This document shows, piece by piece, positions 1-10,979 of a DNA stretch of 64,000 nucleotides. Position numbers and translations under genes: made by a program. The notes beneath the pieces were generated by a model, which saw nothing but the letters and a program-made list of their open reading frames with translations, searched no databases and was not told where the DNA came from. Origin of the DNA: Cristatella mucedo (taxonomy: Eukaryota; Bryozoa; Phylactolaemata; Cristatellidae); the NCBI GenBank assembly GCA_009760855.2, contig WPIO01000001.1:3490001-3554000 (forward strand), written 5' to 3'. Each line of letters begins with the position of its first letter. Positions within the stretch are counted from its first letter, which is position 1.

Positions 1-394
1 AGCCTCAATTTGGAGGAGCCCGAAGCAGCGGCGCCATGACAAAAGCGCCGCTCGCATTTCCTTTCCCAGTGTCCCACGAGCCAATCGTCCGGGTGGCGGC
101 TGTTTCGAAGGCACTAAATTGATCTTGAATAACTAACACTGTATGTACGTTATTAAACTGTAAAAGCATGCACAGTGCAGAAGGGCCGAATTGCACTCTT
201 ATAACTACGTCTTAAGAAGGATGAGGTCATTTGCTTCAGATTCGTATGCTCGAGACCAGTCTAATGGTTACTTGCGAAGGACATCCGGAGGGCGATGCAC
301 TACAACGAAACTCAGCGGTTCAAAATGAGTTTTTGTGTGTCTAATGAGGTCTCGGAGGGTAGCCTTTGACCTTGTTGGAATTCAAATGTTTACC

Positions 395-802
395 CACACC
401 TCTTACAAATCTCAAAATCTTTTGGAGACCGAATCTGCCTTTGGTTTGGATGCTCCCAAAGCCTGGAGCTCACTGCCGACCTGCGTCACGACATCTGACT
501 TACCCACATTTAAAAAAGAAAAACCCATCTATTTATGACAGCATTTAGTGGGTCCCTGTGATTCGTCTTTTATGTGCTTACGCATGCTGACACTGTGCAT
601 GCTGCCACTAACCATACTTGCATGTTGACTCTGTGCATGTCATCCCTAACCGTGTTATTCTTGTTGTTGATTGAACATGATGCCGTTAACCGTTCGATCG
701 TGTTTCCTTTGCAGCAAATGTAAAAGTGCCTAGAAAGAGATTGAGTTCACTGAGGGTGATATATTAAACATATTATTATTATTATTGTTATCATTATTAT
801 TG
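395..802 (+). mobile_element. LINE family A, 5'-truncated 3' end
   Basis: The copy holds the last coding part of the reverse-transcriptase ORF (a degenerate form of the SxAPKAWxSLPT motif), the family 3' UTR with its repeated TGTGCATG blocks, the terminal element AAAGTGCCTAGAAAGAGATT, and an interrupted (ATT)n tail at about 773-802. It matches the fuller copies at 4090-7390 and 15748-17992. The frame is broken, so this is a dead copy. Confidence 0.85.
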
Positions 803-1983
803 TCCTCCTCAAGGTCATGACTTAATCCCTCCACTACCCACCGAAATTCTGACCACACCCTTGCACAGAACACTTTCTGCGAGTGCCAATATCAGATAAA
901 GACTAGGCCATCGGAAATGCACCAAAGCTCCGCACTTTGTCAAAGCGATTGACAAGGAGAAGGTGCGACTGGCAGCCATTAAAATCTACCGGGATTTGCC
1001 GCTCGGCCGGCTCGCAGGAGGGTGCAATAGCAAGGCAGCGCTCCGACCGACGATTTCGGTGTGGACACGCCCTCCAGTCACGCTGCTCTTAAATATCAGC
1101 TGCAGCACGGAGGGCATCGCAGGATCTCATCGAACGACAGCAGATTGAGCGGGAGCACTGCTGAAATGGCGGCACCAGCCACGAAGCCAGATTACGATTA
1201 CTCATGGTAATCATTATTCTCGCGATATCGTAGATATGTGATAGTCTGTGGCCGAGACTGCACCAAAGCCGGCGACATGACATTGGCAGTCGGTTGCGAT
1301 TCCGGTCTCGGAGTTGGCATTCGAGCTGATTTGAGCTCCAGGCCAACGGCGGACGTCGTGGCTGCCCTGGCTGCCTGTAGCCGTCCACTGTCAAATAGAC
1401 TTGTCTACTCTATGGATACGGAGTTGATATGTTAAGGTGTGAGCGCTCTTCGTCGCAGCAGTGTTCCTGCTACTGTCGACATACCTGCACGCATTGGTGC
1501 AACACCTAGTAGCTAGACGGGCCGCAAGGATTGGGCGTTGTCGCCATTGTTCGTCGCTCGTCGGCTGAGACTGGCTCAGCTACCGAGATCTGCGTTTGCT
1601 GCCGAGTTCTAGACCGGACCTGGAAGTCGCACACTACGCTTGTAACGCTTTTCTCGCGTTCTAAGCTCGATGGGCAGCCGCGCGCTGAGCAGCAGAAAAG
1701 AAAAGGCTGTCGCACGCGGCTGTGCCGAGTTTGAGGCCACGCCGGCCGTCTAATTCCGGCGCTGCTGGAGTAGCCTAGCGTGCGGGCCGGCGAGCGTGGC
1801 ATCGATTTTCCGCCCGCTACGAGCCCTGTGCTGCTTAGCTCGCGATCAATACGGGCGATGCCAGTCATCTTCACGAAGCCTTCGGCGTAAGCAAATACGA
1901 AGAGGAGCAACCTTAGTGGCGCAGATGAGAGCTTGGCGCCCGCACGGCATACTGCGCGGGTCAACGGCACGAAGCGGTCGGCC
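803..1983 (+). other. Upstream region and probable 5' UTR of the JIP gene
   Basis: No coding exon is supported here. The stretch becomes GC- and CpG-rich toward the downstream start codon, as expected around an animal promoter and 5' UTR. In the frame of the ATG at 1984 there is a TAA at 1888-1890 and no ATG between them, which supports 1984 as the start. An upstream ATG at about 1925 lies in another frame and runs past 1984, so it could act as a uORF. The longer open frames on both strands here are explained by high GC content. No TATA box or initiator can be named with confidence. Confidence 0.45.
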
Positions 1984-2190
1984 ATGCTGGAGACGCTTAA
2001 TTTGGCCGACGTCAAGTACATCGACGAGCTCGACGACAGCGACAATAGAGAGGAAGAGGAGCGGCAGCTGCAGCTGCAGCAGCGAATCAAGGCTTCACGC
2101 CGACTGCCGGCGACCGCTGTCGGCTATGAGGCTGCTAGTTCGGCAGTCCCTGCCGCGGTCTCGTGCCCAGCAGCCGCGCCGGGATCCTTG
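1984..2190 (+). CDS. JIP scaffold, exon 1 (acidic N-terminus)
   Basis: A 69-codon exon starting at an ATG in good context (GGCCATGC) and ending at a consensus donor (TTG|GTAAGC), phase 0. It begins MLETLNLADVKYIDELDDSD, followed by an acidic and Gln-rich stretch (EEEERQLQLQQ) and then an Ala/Ser/Pro-rich low-complexity segment. An in-frame stop 96 bases upstream fixes the start. The phase-0 end matches the phase-0 start of the exon at 9408, which then runs into SH3 and PTB exons recognisable as JIP1/2. JIP proteins have acidic, poorly conserved N-termini, so sequence alone cannot prove that this exon belongs to the same gene. Strand, spacing and phase all fit. It could instead be the first exon of an unrelated gene whose later exons are not visible. 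Confidence 0.6.
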
Positions 2191-2636
2191 GTAAGCAGTG
2201 TTTTGGGACGCACGGCGTCTCTCATGTGCGCAGCAACGCAATAGTCGACGAGTGGCCTCAAGGGCGGGAAGGATGGCGCTAATGGATTTCGTTCGGCTTG
2301 GCGGCAGCCATGCACATAAGCAGCACATGCCCAGCGTTTTGTTTGCTCCCACTGGCTGTGCTGCAGTCGGCTCTCAAATTTTCACGGGGTGTTCGCCAAA
2401 TTTCTTGAGAACCAAGCCGCCACCGCCGCCGCCGTCGATCAGTGACTCGGCTTACCGAGATGTTACCTCGAGAGTCGTTGTGGGCCAGCTCATTCCGCTG
2501 TCCACAGAATCGTGTCTGAAGCAGAGGAGCGTAGCGTCTAGTATGTACTGAACAGATCCTTGCAAAATACCTCGGTGTTGGCTCTCTAGTAGAGCTTAGG
2601 GCTTTCGGCGGCCACCGCTCGAGGCGACCAGCATTG

Positions 2637-2745
2637 CCATCGTCGAGCGTCGTGTTGCTCGCCCCGACCATGGTCCGGCTGAGGTCGTGGGCTCGAGCCC
2701 CGAGGCATATGTGAAGCGCCAGAATAGAGATTAAGCCCCCTTTTA
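2637..2745 (+). mobile_element. tRNA-derived SINE
   Basis: The head carries a pol III B box (GTCGTGGGCTCGAGCCCC) and a worn A-box region. The body reads GCATATGTGAAGCGCCAGAA, then AGAGATTAAG, followed by an AT-rich tail that grades into the microsatellite at 2748. It matches the copies at 9731-9853 (-), 14808-14936 (-) and 25563-25700 (+). Confidence 0.8.
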
Positions 2746-2747
2746 TT

Positions 2748-2803
2748 AATTATATATATAAATAAATAAATAAATAAATAAATATATATATATATATATA
2801 TAC
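2748..2803. repeat. AT/AATA microsatellite
   Basis: Runs of (TA)n, (AATA)n and (TA)n that directly follow the SINE tail. They probably grew from it. Confidence 0.9.
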
Positions 2804-2933
2804 AGGAGTCCGTTTGGCGCTGCAACATACTTTAGTCTAGGGCATTGCTGCTGTTTGGCGGCTTTATATAGAAAGTTTCTTTTGCAATTGTTGGATTCAT
2901 CTTCGGACACTATCGTAGATCGTGCCAAATAGA

Positions 2934-2962
2934 CTTGTACATGTACAAGTACATGTACAAGT
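2934..2962. repeat. Duplicated TGTACATGTACA palindrome
   Basis: The sequence ACTTGTACATGTACAAGT occurs as two overlapping copies, so the whole block is close to a perfect palindrome. A poly-C run of about 12 follows at about 2993. Confidence 0.85.
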
Positions 2963-3225
2963 GGCGGAGTCAGGGGGCAGTGGGAGCATTTACCCCCCCC
3001 CCCCATAGCGGGCAGCTGTCTGAGCCACCCTCTTTCTAACCCCCACTGACCATCACCATTGACCAAAGTGCTATTTCCACTCAGTAAAAAACCACCGAGT
3101 TGGTGTCAAATAAACATTATGACTTAAATCTATAACTTTTTCATTAATTAGAGCTCTTGCCCCTTACAGGAAAATATGCCGGTTCTTATTCCTCTAGATA
3201 AAACTTCGGACTCTCCCCAGAATGA

Positions 3226-3290
3226 ATATATATATATATATATATTTATAAATATGTAAATAAATATAAATAAATATATATATATATATA
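3226..3290. repeat. AT-rich microsatellite
   Basis: Interrupted (TA)n with AAATA units. The Tyr/Ile-rich open frames across it are artefacts of the repeat. Confidence 0.9.
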
Positions 3291-3749
3291 GGAACGCATC
3301 TAGGTAAATATCTACATTTTATATTATACAAATACAGAGTTAGTAAGAATAAAGAAAGAGAAAGGAAGGAGTAGGCCATAGCAGCATATATAACTAACTT
3401 CTTCAAATGCACCTTAATGCGAAGAGACTCAAGGCCTGCACCCAGTGCTTGATTAGGCTAAGAAAGGAGTTAAAGATTAAAAAATTGAGCGTCTTATCTC
3501 TCTGCAAAAAATATTATGCATTTTTTGTACATAAATGCAATCAAAATGTAGACCAGCAAATAAAGTCTACAATCTCTGTTCCTCATTGGGGCTAAGTGAG
3601 CACACTGACTGTAATAGCCCTTTCTCTTTACTCATCTGAAGTGGGGGGGGGGGGCAGAATTATTTTCCGCACGCCTAGCATCAAGGAAACAGACAGGACT
3701 TATTCCAAGAAATTCCCTTTTATGTAACTTTCATGCGTATATTCTGTGG

Positions 3750-4086
3750 GACCCAATGATAACACATTTGATGTAGCACCATCAGAGAAATAAATCTCTT
3801 TCTATGCAATTTACATTTGCAGCAAAAGAAGCCCGATCTAGTGGTTACTGGTAGCATGTTCAATAAAAATAAGAATAACATGGTTAGGGGTGACATCCAC
3901 AGGATCAGTGTGCAAGTATGGTTAATAGCAGCATGCACAGTGTCAGCACGCGTAAGAACATAAAGGACAAATCACAGGGACCCACTAAATGCTGCCATAA
4001 ATAGATGCGTTCTTAGTTTCTTTCTAAACGTGGTCAAGTTAGGAGATGTCGTGACTCAAGTCGGGAGTGAGCTCCAGGCTTACATG
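3750..4086 (-). mobile_element. LINE family A 3' end
   Basis: Reverse-oriented copy. It contains the complement of the end of the RT ORF (KAWxSLPT region near 4030-4080), the TGTGCATG-rich 3' UTR and the terminal hairpin sequence near 3770-3830. The (ATT)n tail has been lost. It abuts the 5' end of the + strand copy at 4090, head to head. Confidence 0.8.
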
Positions 4087-4140
4087 CGTCACTGTGAATC
4101 TCTCTAACTTAGTGGTCATCAGGCCTATTATAACTACATC

Positions 4141-5299
4141 AGCCAGACTTAACGCTTGCCTTTGTAATCCTCACTCAATGTGCAATAAACCTCTGGTAAT
4201 AAGCGACCTTATTTCGGAAAATGATATTGACCTGCTCAATCTAACTGAAACTTGGCTGAAATCGATAAACTGCCAGACAATTAAAGACGCTACCCCATCT
4301 GGTTTCTCATTTTTTCACACCCCTAGATCAATCAAAACTGGAGGTGGAGTTGCTGTTATTGTGCGCTTGAAATTCAACTTCAAGCCATTTGCATGCTGAC
4401 CCTGTGCATGTCACCCCTAACCATGTTATTCATTTTGTTTGTTTTTCAAGCATGATTTTACTTACCATTTAATTGCATTTCCCTTTGCAGAAAATGTAAA
4501 GCGCCTAGAAAGAGATTAAGTTCTCTGAGGGCGCTTTATCAAGTACATTATTATTATTATTGCAGTACCCTCGAAGCAGTCTTTTGAATCAATTGTCTTG
4601 GTCTCACCCGAAAACAAGCTACCGCGATAGTGGCAGTAGTCTATCGCCCACCGGGACCACCTAACCAAATCCTCCTTTATCTCAGATTTCTCCGATCTCA
4701 TTTCGATTCTGTGTGCAAGAAATAGACTCTTCCTCGTTATGGGTGATTTCAACGTTCACTTTGATAACTTATCTGACGCATTCAGCACCGAATTTCATGC
4801 ATTGACTGACTCATTGTCGCTTGTGGCTCATGTGCATGGCCCTACTCACATCAGGGGTCACACACTCGACCAGATTATCTCATACAACTGCACTTTGTCA
4901 TCACCAATAACTACCAAATCCTGCTTATCTGACCACAGGCAGATCTCATTCAATCTACAGTGTGTGCCCACCTCCTCCTCTAAAAGAACCTGTGAATCGC
5001 GAAACCTCAAGACTCTTGACGTCGATGCTGTCCGTGCGAGAATATCAGCTTCGCCTCTGCTGCTCAGTCCTCCCACCGATCTGTCATCATCGGTAGATAG
5101 CTACAACACGACACTAGCTGACACGCTCGACGAGTTTGCACCTCTGACCAAGCGCACTTTTCGCCCTCGCCCAGACGGCTTATGGTTTACCACAGACATT
5201 AAACTAGCCAGGTCTACTAAGCCCAAGCTTGAAAAAGCATACACAAGATCAGGACTGACTGTACATCGACAGGCATATGAAGACTACTGCAGGTCGTAG
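4141..5299 (+). pseudogene. LINE A endonuclease domain, broken
   Basis: The first part (4141-4390) reads LISENDIDLLNLTETWLK, the N-terminal Mg-binding glutamate motif of APE-type endonucleases. After the nested insertion it resumes with AIVAVVYRPPGPPNQ, then VMGDFNVHFDN (catalytic DFN motif, from 4739), and later CLSDHRQISF (terminal SDH motif near 4930). The domain nicks target DNA to prime reverse transcription. The frame is broken at least twice, near 4640 and 4725, by shifts and stops, so no functional protein can be made. The region after 5100 is the endonuclease-RT linker (WFTTDIKLARSTKPKLEKAY). Confidence 0.9.
4388..4562 (+). mobile_element. LINE family A 3' end nested in another A copy
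   Basis: A 3' UTR fragment (TGCATGCTGACCCTGTGCAT through the terminal hairpin and (ATT)n) interrupts the endonuclease frame between KFNFKPFA and VPSKQSFE. Removing it restores the host reading frame. A short TTGCA-like duplication is compatible with target-site duplication but is confounded by the ATT tail. Confidence 0.85.
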
Positions 5300-5560
5300 C
5301 AATCGATCCAAGCGAAGGCCAAGTCTAGCTTCTATAAAAGTATTGTTGAATCACAGATGCACAATCCAAAATGCTGATGTCGACGATCAACCACTTCCTC
5401 AACCGCTCTCAGATTAGCTCCTTACCTGATAATCCTTGAGATGATCTAGCCGATCGCTTCTCTCGGTTCTTTGCGAAGAAGATAGACAAGATCAGGGAGT
5501 CCAATCCTGTGATGACAACATCCGCCAGAATGCTGTTCCCTAATTCTTGGCTGCACCTCA

Positions 5561-7156
5561 ATGTCTAGATTTAAGCAGGTCACTAGTGATCTAGTCCTGA
5601 AGTTCGTATCTCAATCAAAGAAGACAACAAGTCCTCTGGACCCTATTCCCACTGTTCTGCTCCTACGTTGCATTGATCTGCTGCTGCTATGCATAACTAA
5701 CATCAGTAATATGTCATTAGCCTCAGGTGATGCCCCATCACCTTTCAAAAAAGCTGTAGTCAGGCCACTTCTCAAGAAAGCGACACTAGACCAAGAGAAC
5801 TTGAGCAACTACCTCCCAGTTTCCCTTCTACCATTCCTATCAAAGAAACAGGAACAGGTCGTGGCAGACCAGCTGAACTCATATATCGAAACCTCACACC
5901 TTGCTAGTAAGTTCCAGTCTGGCTTTAGAGCTAATCACTCCACAGAGTCAGCATTGCTTAGGGTATACAACGACCTACTTAGGAATGCTGACATGGCTAG
6001 AGTGTCTCTGCTTGTTTTGCTCGATCTTTCGGCAGCTTTTGATACCATCTATCACCAAGTTCTTCTAGAGCGACTCTCATCTCACCTGGGCATCACTGGC
6101 ACTGCTCTGCAATGGTTCAGGTCCTATCTCAGCTGGAGAATCCAGAGTTTTGACATGAATGGACAAAGATCATCCGAGGTACCTCTGAAATATGGGGTAC
6201 CTCGGGGCTCCATGCTTGGTCCGGTTCTTTTCACGGTTTATACTCTCCCTCTTGCTGATGTGGTTGCCAAGCACAATCTAGGCTTTCACTTCTATGCGGA
6301 TGACACTCAGCTGTACATTTGCTTTGATCCCTCCCAGCCTTCGAGCACCTTGAATTCTCTCAACTCACTTGCTGAATGTATTGATGACATCCACACATGG
6401 ATGGCAGCAAATTTTCTAAAACTAAACGATGATCAAACTAACCTATTAGTTATGGGCAAACCCAATGTGATTCAGAAATTGGAAAGGCTGACTCTCAAAA
6501 TTGGCTCTGTCAGCATATCTCCTGTTAAATCAGCTCGAAATCTAGGTGTCATGTTCCAAAGTGACCTCTCGTTAGACGACCACATCAGCTCCACAGTCAA
6601 ATCTGCCTACTTTCAGCTACATAATATTGCTAAAATTTGGGCTTGTTTAGATAAAGATACCACATCTAAGTTGGTCCATGCCTTCGTGACATCCCGTCTC
6701 GACTTCTGTAACTCACTGCTTGCTGGCCTACCTGCATATGCAATCAGGCGATTGCAGGTGGTGCAAAACTCTGCAGCTAGGCTTGTCTGTCGTGAGCGTC
6801 ACAGTTGCCACATCACACCATTTCTCGCCGACCTGCACTGGCTACCAATCAAGAAACGGATCGACTTCAAAGTTTTTTTGCTCACTTTTAGGTCACTTCA
6901 TTCTTTTGCTCCGACCTATCTCTCAGATCTACTCCCCCATCAGGCCAAGCATCGTACCACCCGCTTTTCGGAATCCAACAGTTTACAAATACCTCGTGCA
7001 AACCTCAAATCCTTTGAAGACCATGCATTTAGTTCGTATGCTCCCAAAGCCTGGAACTCCCTCCCGACATGCGTCAGAACATCCCCTGACCTGACCACAT
7101 TTAAAAGGAATCTAAAAACACACCTATTTAGGACAGCATTTAGTGGTTCCCTGTGA
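5561..7156 (+). pseudogene. LINE A reverse transcriptase, long open remnant
   Basis: An open frame of 531 residues covering most of the RT. Recognisable motifs in order are the fingers region (FKKAVVRPLLKK), FQSGFRANHSTESALLRV, LLDLSAAFDTI (motif A), GVPRGSMLGPVLFTVY (motif B), FHFYADDTQLY (catalytic YADD, near 6290), FLKLNDDQTNLLVMG, and the C-terminal region ending LKTHLFRTAFSGSL. The catalytic residues are intact. The ORF has no proper start because a stop and frameshift separate it from the endonuclease. Compared with the copy at 62430 it has DTIYHQ instead of DTIDHQ and SWRIQSFD instead of SGRLQSID, and it shares both changes with the copy at 15748. Confidence 0.93.
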
Positions 7157-7390
7157 TTCGTCCTTGATGTGCTTATGCGTGTTGACACTGTGCATGCTGC
7201 CACTAACCACATTTGCATGCTGACCCTGTGCATGTCACCCCTAACCGTGCTTGCTATTCATGTTGTTTATCGAGCATGATATTACTCACCATTCAATTGC
7301 ATTTCCCTTTGCAGCAAATGTAAAGCGCCTAGAAAGAGATCGAGTTCTCTGAGGACTCTTTGTCAAGTGCATTATTATTATATTATTATT

Positions 7391-9407
7391 GTTATTATTT
7401 TTAAGTAAAGCGATTATAGCTCAAGTAAATGCTCCCCATGAATGAGACCAAGCCAGCAATCTTCCTGTCAGAATAAACGGACTGACGTTGACTCCTTCTC
7501 TCGGGACTAATATAGACACATCTTTCCTGCCCTACTCTTAAATTCTGATTGAGGAGTAATTTCTCGAAAGTGCTCGGACTGATTCAAGTTAAGCAGAACG
7601 TAGTTTTTCTCAGTTATACAAATCCTACAATTTTTTTATAAGGAAAACAGAGTTTTGCGCAGGCTGTTTGAATTTAAAGGGTTTTCAGATTCTCCTCTAT
7701 GCACGAATAAGTTTTAAAGCTACTTTATCTAGACATTCCCTAGATTTTTCATCACAATTCCAATGAGGGTAGTGAGATAGAGTTTTCAACCTGCATACAA
7801 ATTTTGTCACGCTAAGCGCGCTGCGTTTAATTAGCTCACATGTACTCACCCCCTCTTGAGCTAAACAAAAATTTTCTAAGCAAGCACCTTTGCTATTTGT
7901 GTGGATGATGTTTATTGAGCTACTATGTCAGTCATAGGCTTTTGTTATTGTAGAAGCTCCCCTACAAGACAAAACCAACTATCCGAACTGGATATCCGCA
8001 AACAAAGCCGTTAAAATTACGTGAGTATGACAACAAGATTCCACAAACCACACTTGCAGCAGTGTTTTCTCAGCCCAAGAAGCACGAATTTCGCGGAGAG
8101 CCGACACACTGTAGATCGAGTTTGATCATAAGCAATGAGTTTGATCATAAGCAATGAGTTTGATCATAAGCAATGAGTTTGATCATGAGCAATGCCATCC
8201 ATGGTTTGGGGAGCAATAATCTATGGGGGAGCAGCAGCTTCTTGTAGAATAGGAAATCTGATGGGTGATAATAGACCACACCTAAAATGGCCGCGACCAT
8301 TAAATTGGGAAGAGGGGGAAGATGCCATTAATTTCCAATGTAAATAGCGACCGGAGGCCGTCTAACGAGGGAATGGACGCCAAGAGAGGAATCTGCCTTG
8401 CCGGGGGAGCGATCCCGAAACATCTGGGTTACCGATCCAATTTTCTTGCCGATTCACCCATTGAGACTGCTCTTCCCTAAGGCGTTCAACATAGAGCTTT
8501 GAAAGCCCCGACTTCTAGCATCCAACTCTCTACTCAAACCGAGTGCAGGTGCGCAGCGCGCGAATGAAGGCTTTCGTTAATACTTACGAAATTTCGCATC
8601 AAGCTGCAACTGCTACGCCCGCTCCGGTCGAAGCACAGCGAGCGCATCCGCTGCACGATCCACGGAGGTCCAAGCAGCTGGTTTCACATCCTCCAGCCAG
8701 CGCCTCCGCCGCCGCCATCTTTGGCTATGCAACTTAATGCATCTCTGTAACTTCACAAACCCACAAGGACTAAGCGGTTGCTACGCCGAAGAGTTTTTTG
8801 CAGTGAACTCTAAGCCTACGGGGCTTCGGCATGCGTGCGGTCGCCAGCAGCAGACTTTATCTCACGCATAAAATAGACTTCCCTTTTGCCAAGCCCCCAA
8901 TTTCAACAACGATGAAATTAGCTTGTATTATTCTACTCGATGAGCGAGCGTCGAATTTGAGTCAAATGAGTGCTATGATTTGCACTATACAGTTTAATTA
9001 TTTGCGGCTCCAGACCCGCCTACTTAAAATATTTCCGACCTTTCCCCTACCGATAAACTTTGCTAGTCTTGCCCCCTAGATAAAAATCCTGCTTCCGCCT
9101 CAGACATTCACGTCCTACTAAATCTTGGTCTGAATAAACTCTTCTTTAGAGCCCCATCATGTAGTACTCGATAAAAGTACAGAGATTTCTAGCTGGAGCC
9201 AAATGAGTGACTGGAATTCCTCAACGTACGCGAACTGTGATAATTCTCTCGGCTACATTTTCTCCTGCGTGGCGAGTGTCGGTAGACTTCGCTAAGCGTG
9301 CCCGTTGCGGCTATACGTGGGGATTCATTTTCAGGCGTTCTTAATTTTTCCCCACAGCAGCTAGGAGCGGCATACGCAGCACTCCACCAAGGACGCTTCC
9401 TCTGCAG
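7391..9407 (+). other. JIP intron 1, distal part: no gene seen
   Basis: Between the LINE and JIP exon 2 the sequence is unique apart from the 19-bp tandem repeat at 8118. A GC-richer patch at 8540-8740 has a 64-residue open frame rich in Ala, His and Pro, but it has no clear splice sites or similarity. It is not called. Confidence 0.5.
8118..8193. repeat. Four tandem 19-bp units with TGATCA
   Basis: The unit GAGTTTGATCATAAGCAAT is repeated four times; the last unit differs by one base (CATGAG). Each unit contains the palindrome TGATCA. Confidence 0.95.
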
Positions 9408-9605
9408 CCATGTGTCGAAAGAAACGCAAAATTGATCCAAGGTGCTTCGCTGGCCCGTCAGCCGGTAACCGTTCAACTTCCGGTTGTACCCACAACCAGT
9501 ACACGTGACCTGCTGGAGGCGTCGCCAAGCCGAAGCCAGGAATTTGCGAAGGACTCTAACGTTGGTGCCCAGCAAGTCAACAACCAAGTCGGTTTTAATG
9601 CCCGA

Positions 9606-9606
<1 letters not shown>
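9408..9606 (+). CDS. JIP scaffold, exon 2 (JNK-docking-like motif)
   Basis: The exon lies between an acceptor (TTCCTCTGCAG|CC) and a donor (GCCCGAG|GTGAGA). It starts in phase 0 and ends in phase 1, open for 66 codons. Near residue 17 (9456-9485) it reads RQPVTVQLPVVP. This can be aligned with the JNK-binding domain of JIP1, a basic-Pro segment followed by a hydrophobic-x-Leu pair and a downstream P-x-V-P. Here the first hydrophobic is Val, so JNK binding is inferred. The remainder is a Ser/Gln/Asn-rich linker, as expected between docking site and SH3. Both phases match the neighbouring exons. The donor is fused to a long GA repeat, so its use may depend on repeat length. Confidence 0.65.
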
Positions 9607-9694
<88 letters not shown>

Positions 9695-9722
9695 TATATA
9701 TGTATATATATATATATGTATA
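9607..9722. repeat. (GA)n then (TA)n microsatellite at a splice donor
   Basis: About 85 bases of (GA)n followed by (TA)n and TATG units. The first bases are the splice donor of JIP exon 2. The Arg-Glu and Ser-Leu open frames across it are repeat artefacts. Confidence 0.95.
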
Positions 9723-9730
9723 CACATATA

Positions 9731-9853
9731 ATTTATTTGTATTTCGCCTTAAGATAACTTAATCTCTATTCAGGCGCTTCACTTAAGCCACGAGGCTTGA
9801 GCCCACGACCTTGGCCAGACCTTGGTCGGGGCGAGCATCTTAACCACTGGAAA
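9731..9853 (-). mobile_element. tRNA-derived SINE
   Basis: Reverse complement reads CCAGTGGTTAAGATGCTCGC (A box), then GGTCGTGGGCTCAAGCCTCG (B box), then GAAGCGCCTGAATAGAGATT and a tail AAATACAAATAAAT. This is the best preserved head in the window. Confidence 0.88.
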
Positions 9854-10009
9854 ATCAGACATCACATAGCGTCTCTTTTAGGGAGCCGCAGTTAGCTGGC
9901 TCCCTAGTCTCACTAGCATTTGCTATACGCCTGAGCTAAGGTATGCATGTGCTTTTACGTCGGCTTATGCCAGGCGACTTCTGACTAGTTAACTTTTAAT
10001 TTCTGCGTA

Positions 10010-10560
10010 CTCATTTTCAATGATAATAATGATGATGGTAGCAATATCAGCAATATTAAGCTTCTGTAACACACTAAGGAAACTAACTTCTGTCTACGCA
10101 ATTTACTCAGGCTAGAAAGGAAACGTATAAACCGATTAGTGATAGTAATATGCACGTTTGCTGCGAGCATGAACGTACAGAGGAATTGTCGCATGGACGG
10201 CGCATATGCCGTGAGGTTAATCTGGGCACTTGAATTCACTTTAAATTTCTTCACGACAGGGTATGTTGCGACGTTAGTCAGTGGAGAGTTCCAGACCTTG
10301 GCTGCGTAGGAACTAAATACGCTTCCTCCAAAAGATTTGAGTCAGGTTAGAGGTTGAAGGTTAAAGACCCGAGTCAGAGAAGCGGCTTGTGCGAGCGGTA
10401 GGGTTCGATTAAGAGTGGGCGGCCATTTGAGCTAGGTCAGCCGTAGCGACACGTAGCCGGAGCGATTCAAAGGTGAGTGGCATGAACTGGAATTCGACTG
10501 ACGGAGCCACGGCACGGAGCCAGTTCAGGTCAGAGAAGAAAGACTGCGCATGGTGCAGGT
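10010..10560 (-). mobile_element. Old LINE family A-like 3' region
   Basis: Divergent reverse-oriented copy. An AAT-rich tail near 10019 is followed by a recognisable complement of the terminal region (TTACTCAGGCTAGAAAGG), and then of the RT C-terminal region (GAGTTCCAGACCTTGGC at about 10286, complementary to the KAWNSL block). Many substitutions show it is much older than the copies at 4090 and 15748. Confidence 0.6.
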
Positions 10561-10864
10561 GTAACTTTCACGACAAACAATCCTCGCTGTGTACTCTCTG
10601 TTAGCGTCTTAACGCTTGGCAAGGAAGACCTGCAAAGGGAAGAGTAACGCTACTTTTTAGAGCCTTGAACTTCTATGACATCAACTTTCTAATTCAATGC
10701 CATCGTCGATTTGGTCTTACGCGGCAACGTCTAAGGTTATTAACTTATTCTGACTATACAGGCTCAGTGCACTAAAAGATTACAAAAAGACTGCTCTCCG
10801 GTAAAAGAGAAAAGATAAAAAAATATAGACATATAGGTATACAGCTAGATAGATTAATAGAGTG

Positions 10865-10979
<115 letters not shown>

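Larger units (their letters stand above)
4090..7390 (+). mobile_element. LINE family A, near-complete copy
   Basis: A non-LTR retrotransposon with, in order, an APE-type endonuclease (about 4140-5080), a linker, a reverse transcriptase (about 5560-6500), an RT C-terminal region ending FRTAFSGSL at 7156, a 3' UTR, and the terminal hairpin (AAAGCGCCTAGAAAGAGAT) followed by (ATT)n. The organisation and RT sequence resemble the CR1/L2/Rex group. No upstream ORF1 is visible, so the copy is probably 5'-truncated. Frameshifts near 4640, a stop near 5298 and a nested insertion at 4388-4562 make it inactive. Confidence 0.9.

Noticed and set aside
1506-2090. Reverse-strand 194-residue open frame rich in Ser
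   Set aside because: It is the shadow of the GC-rich 5' UTR and of JIP exon 1. The forward exon has a start context, a donor and a phase match.
9189-9762. Ser-Leu and Arg-Glu repeat proteins over the GA repeat
   Set aside because: They are translations of a (GA)n/(CT)n microsatellite in several frames on both strands.
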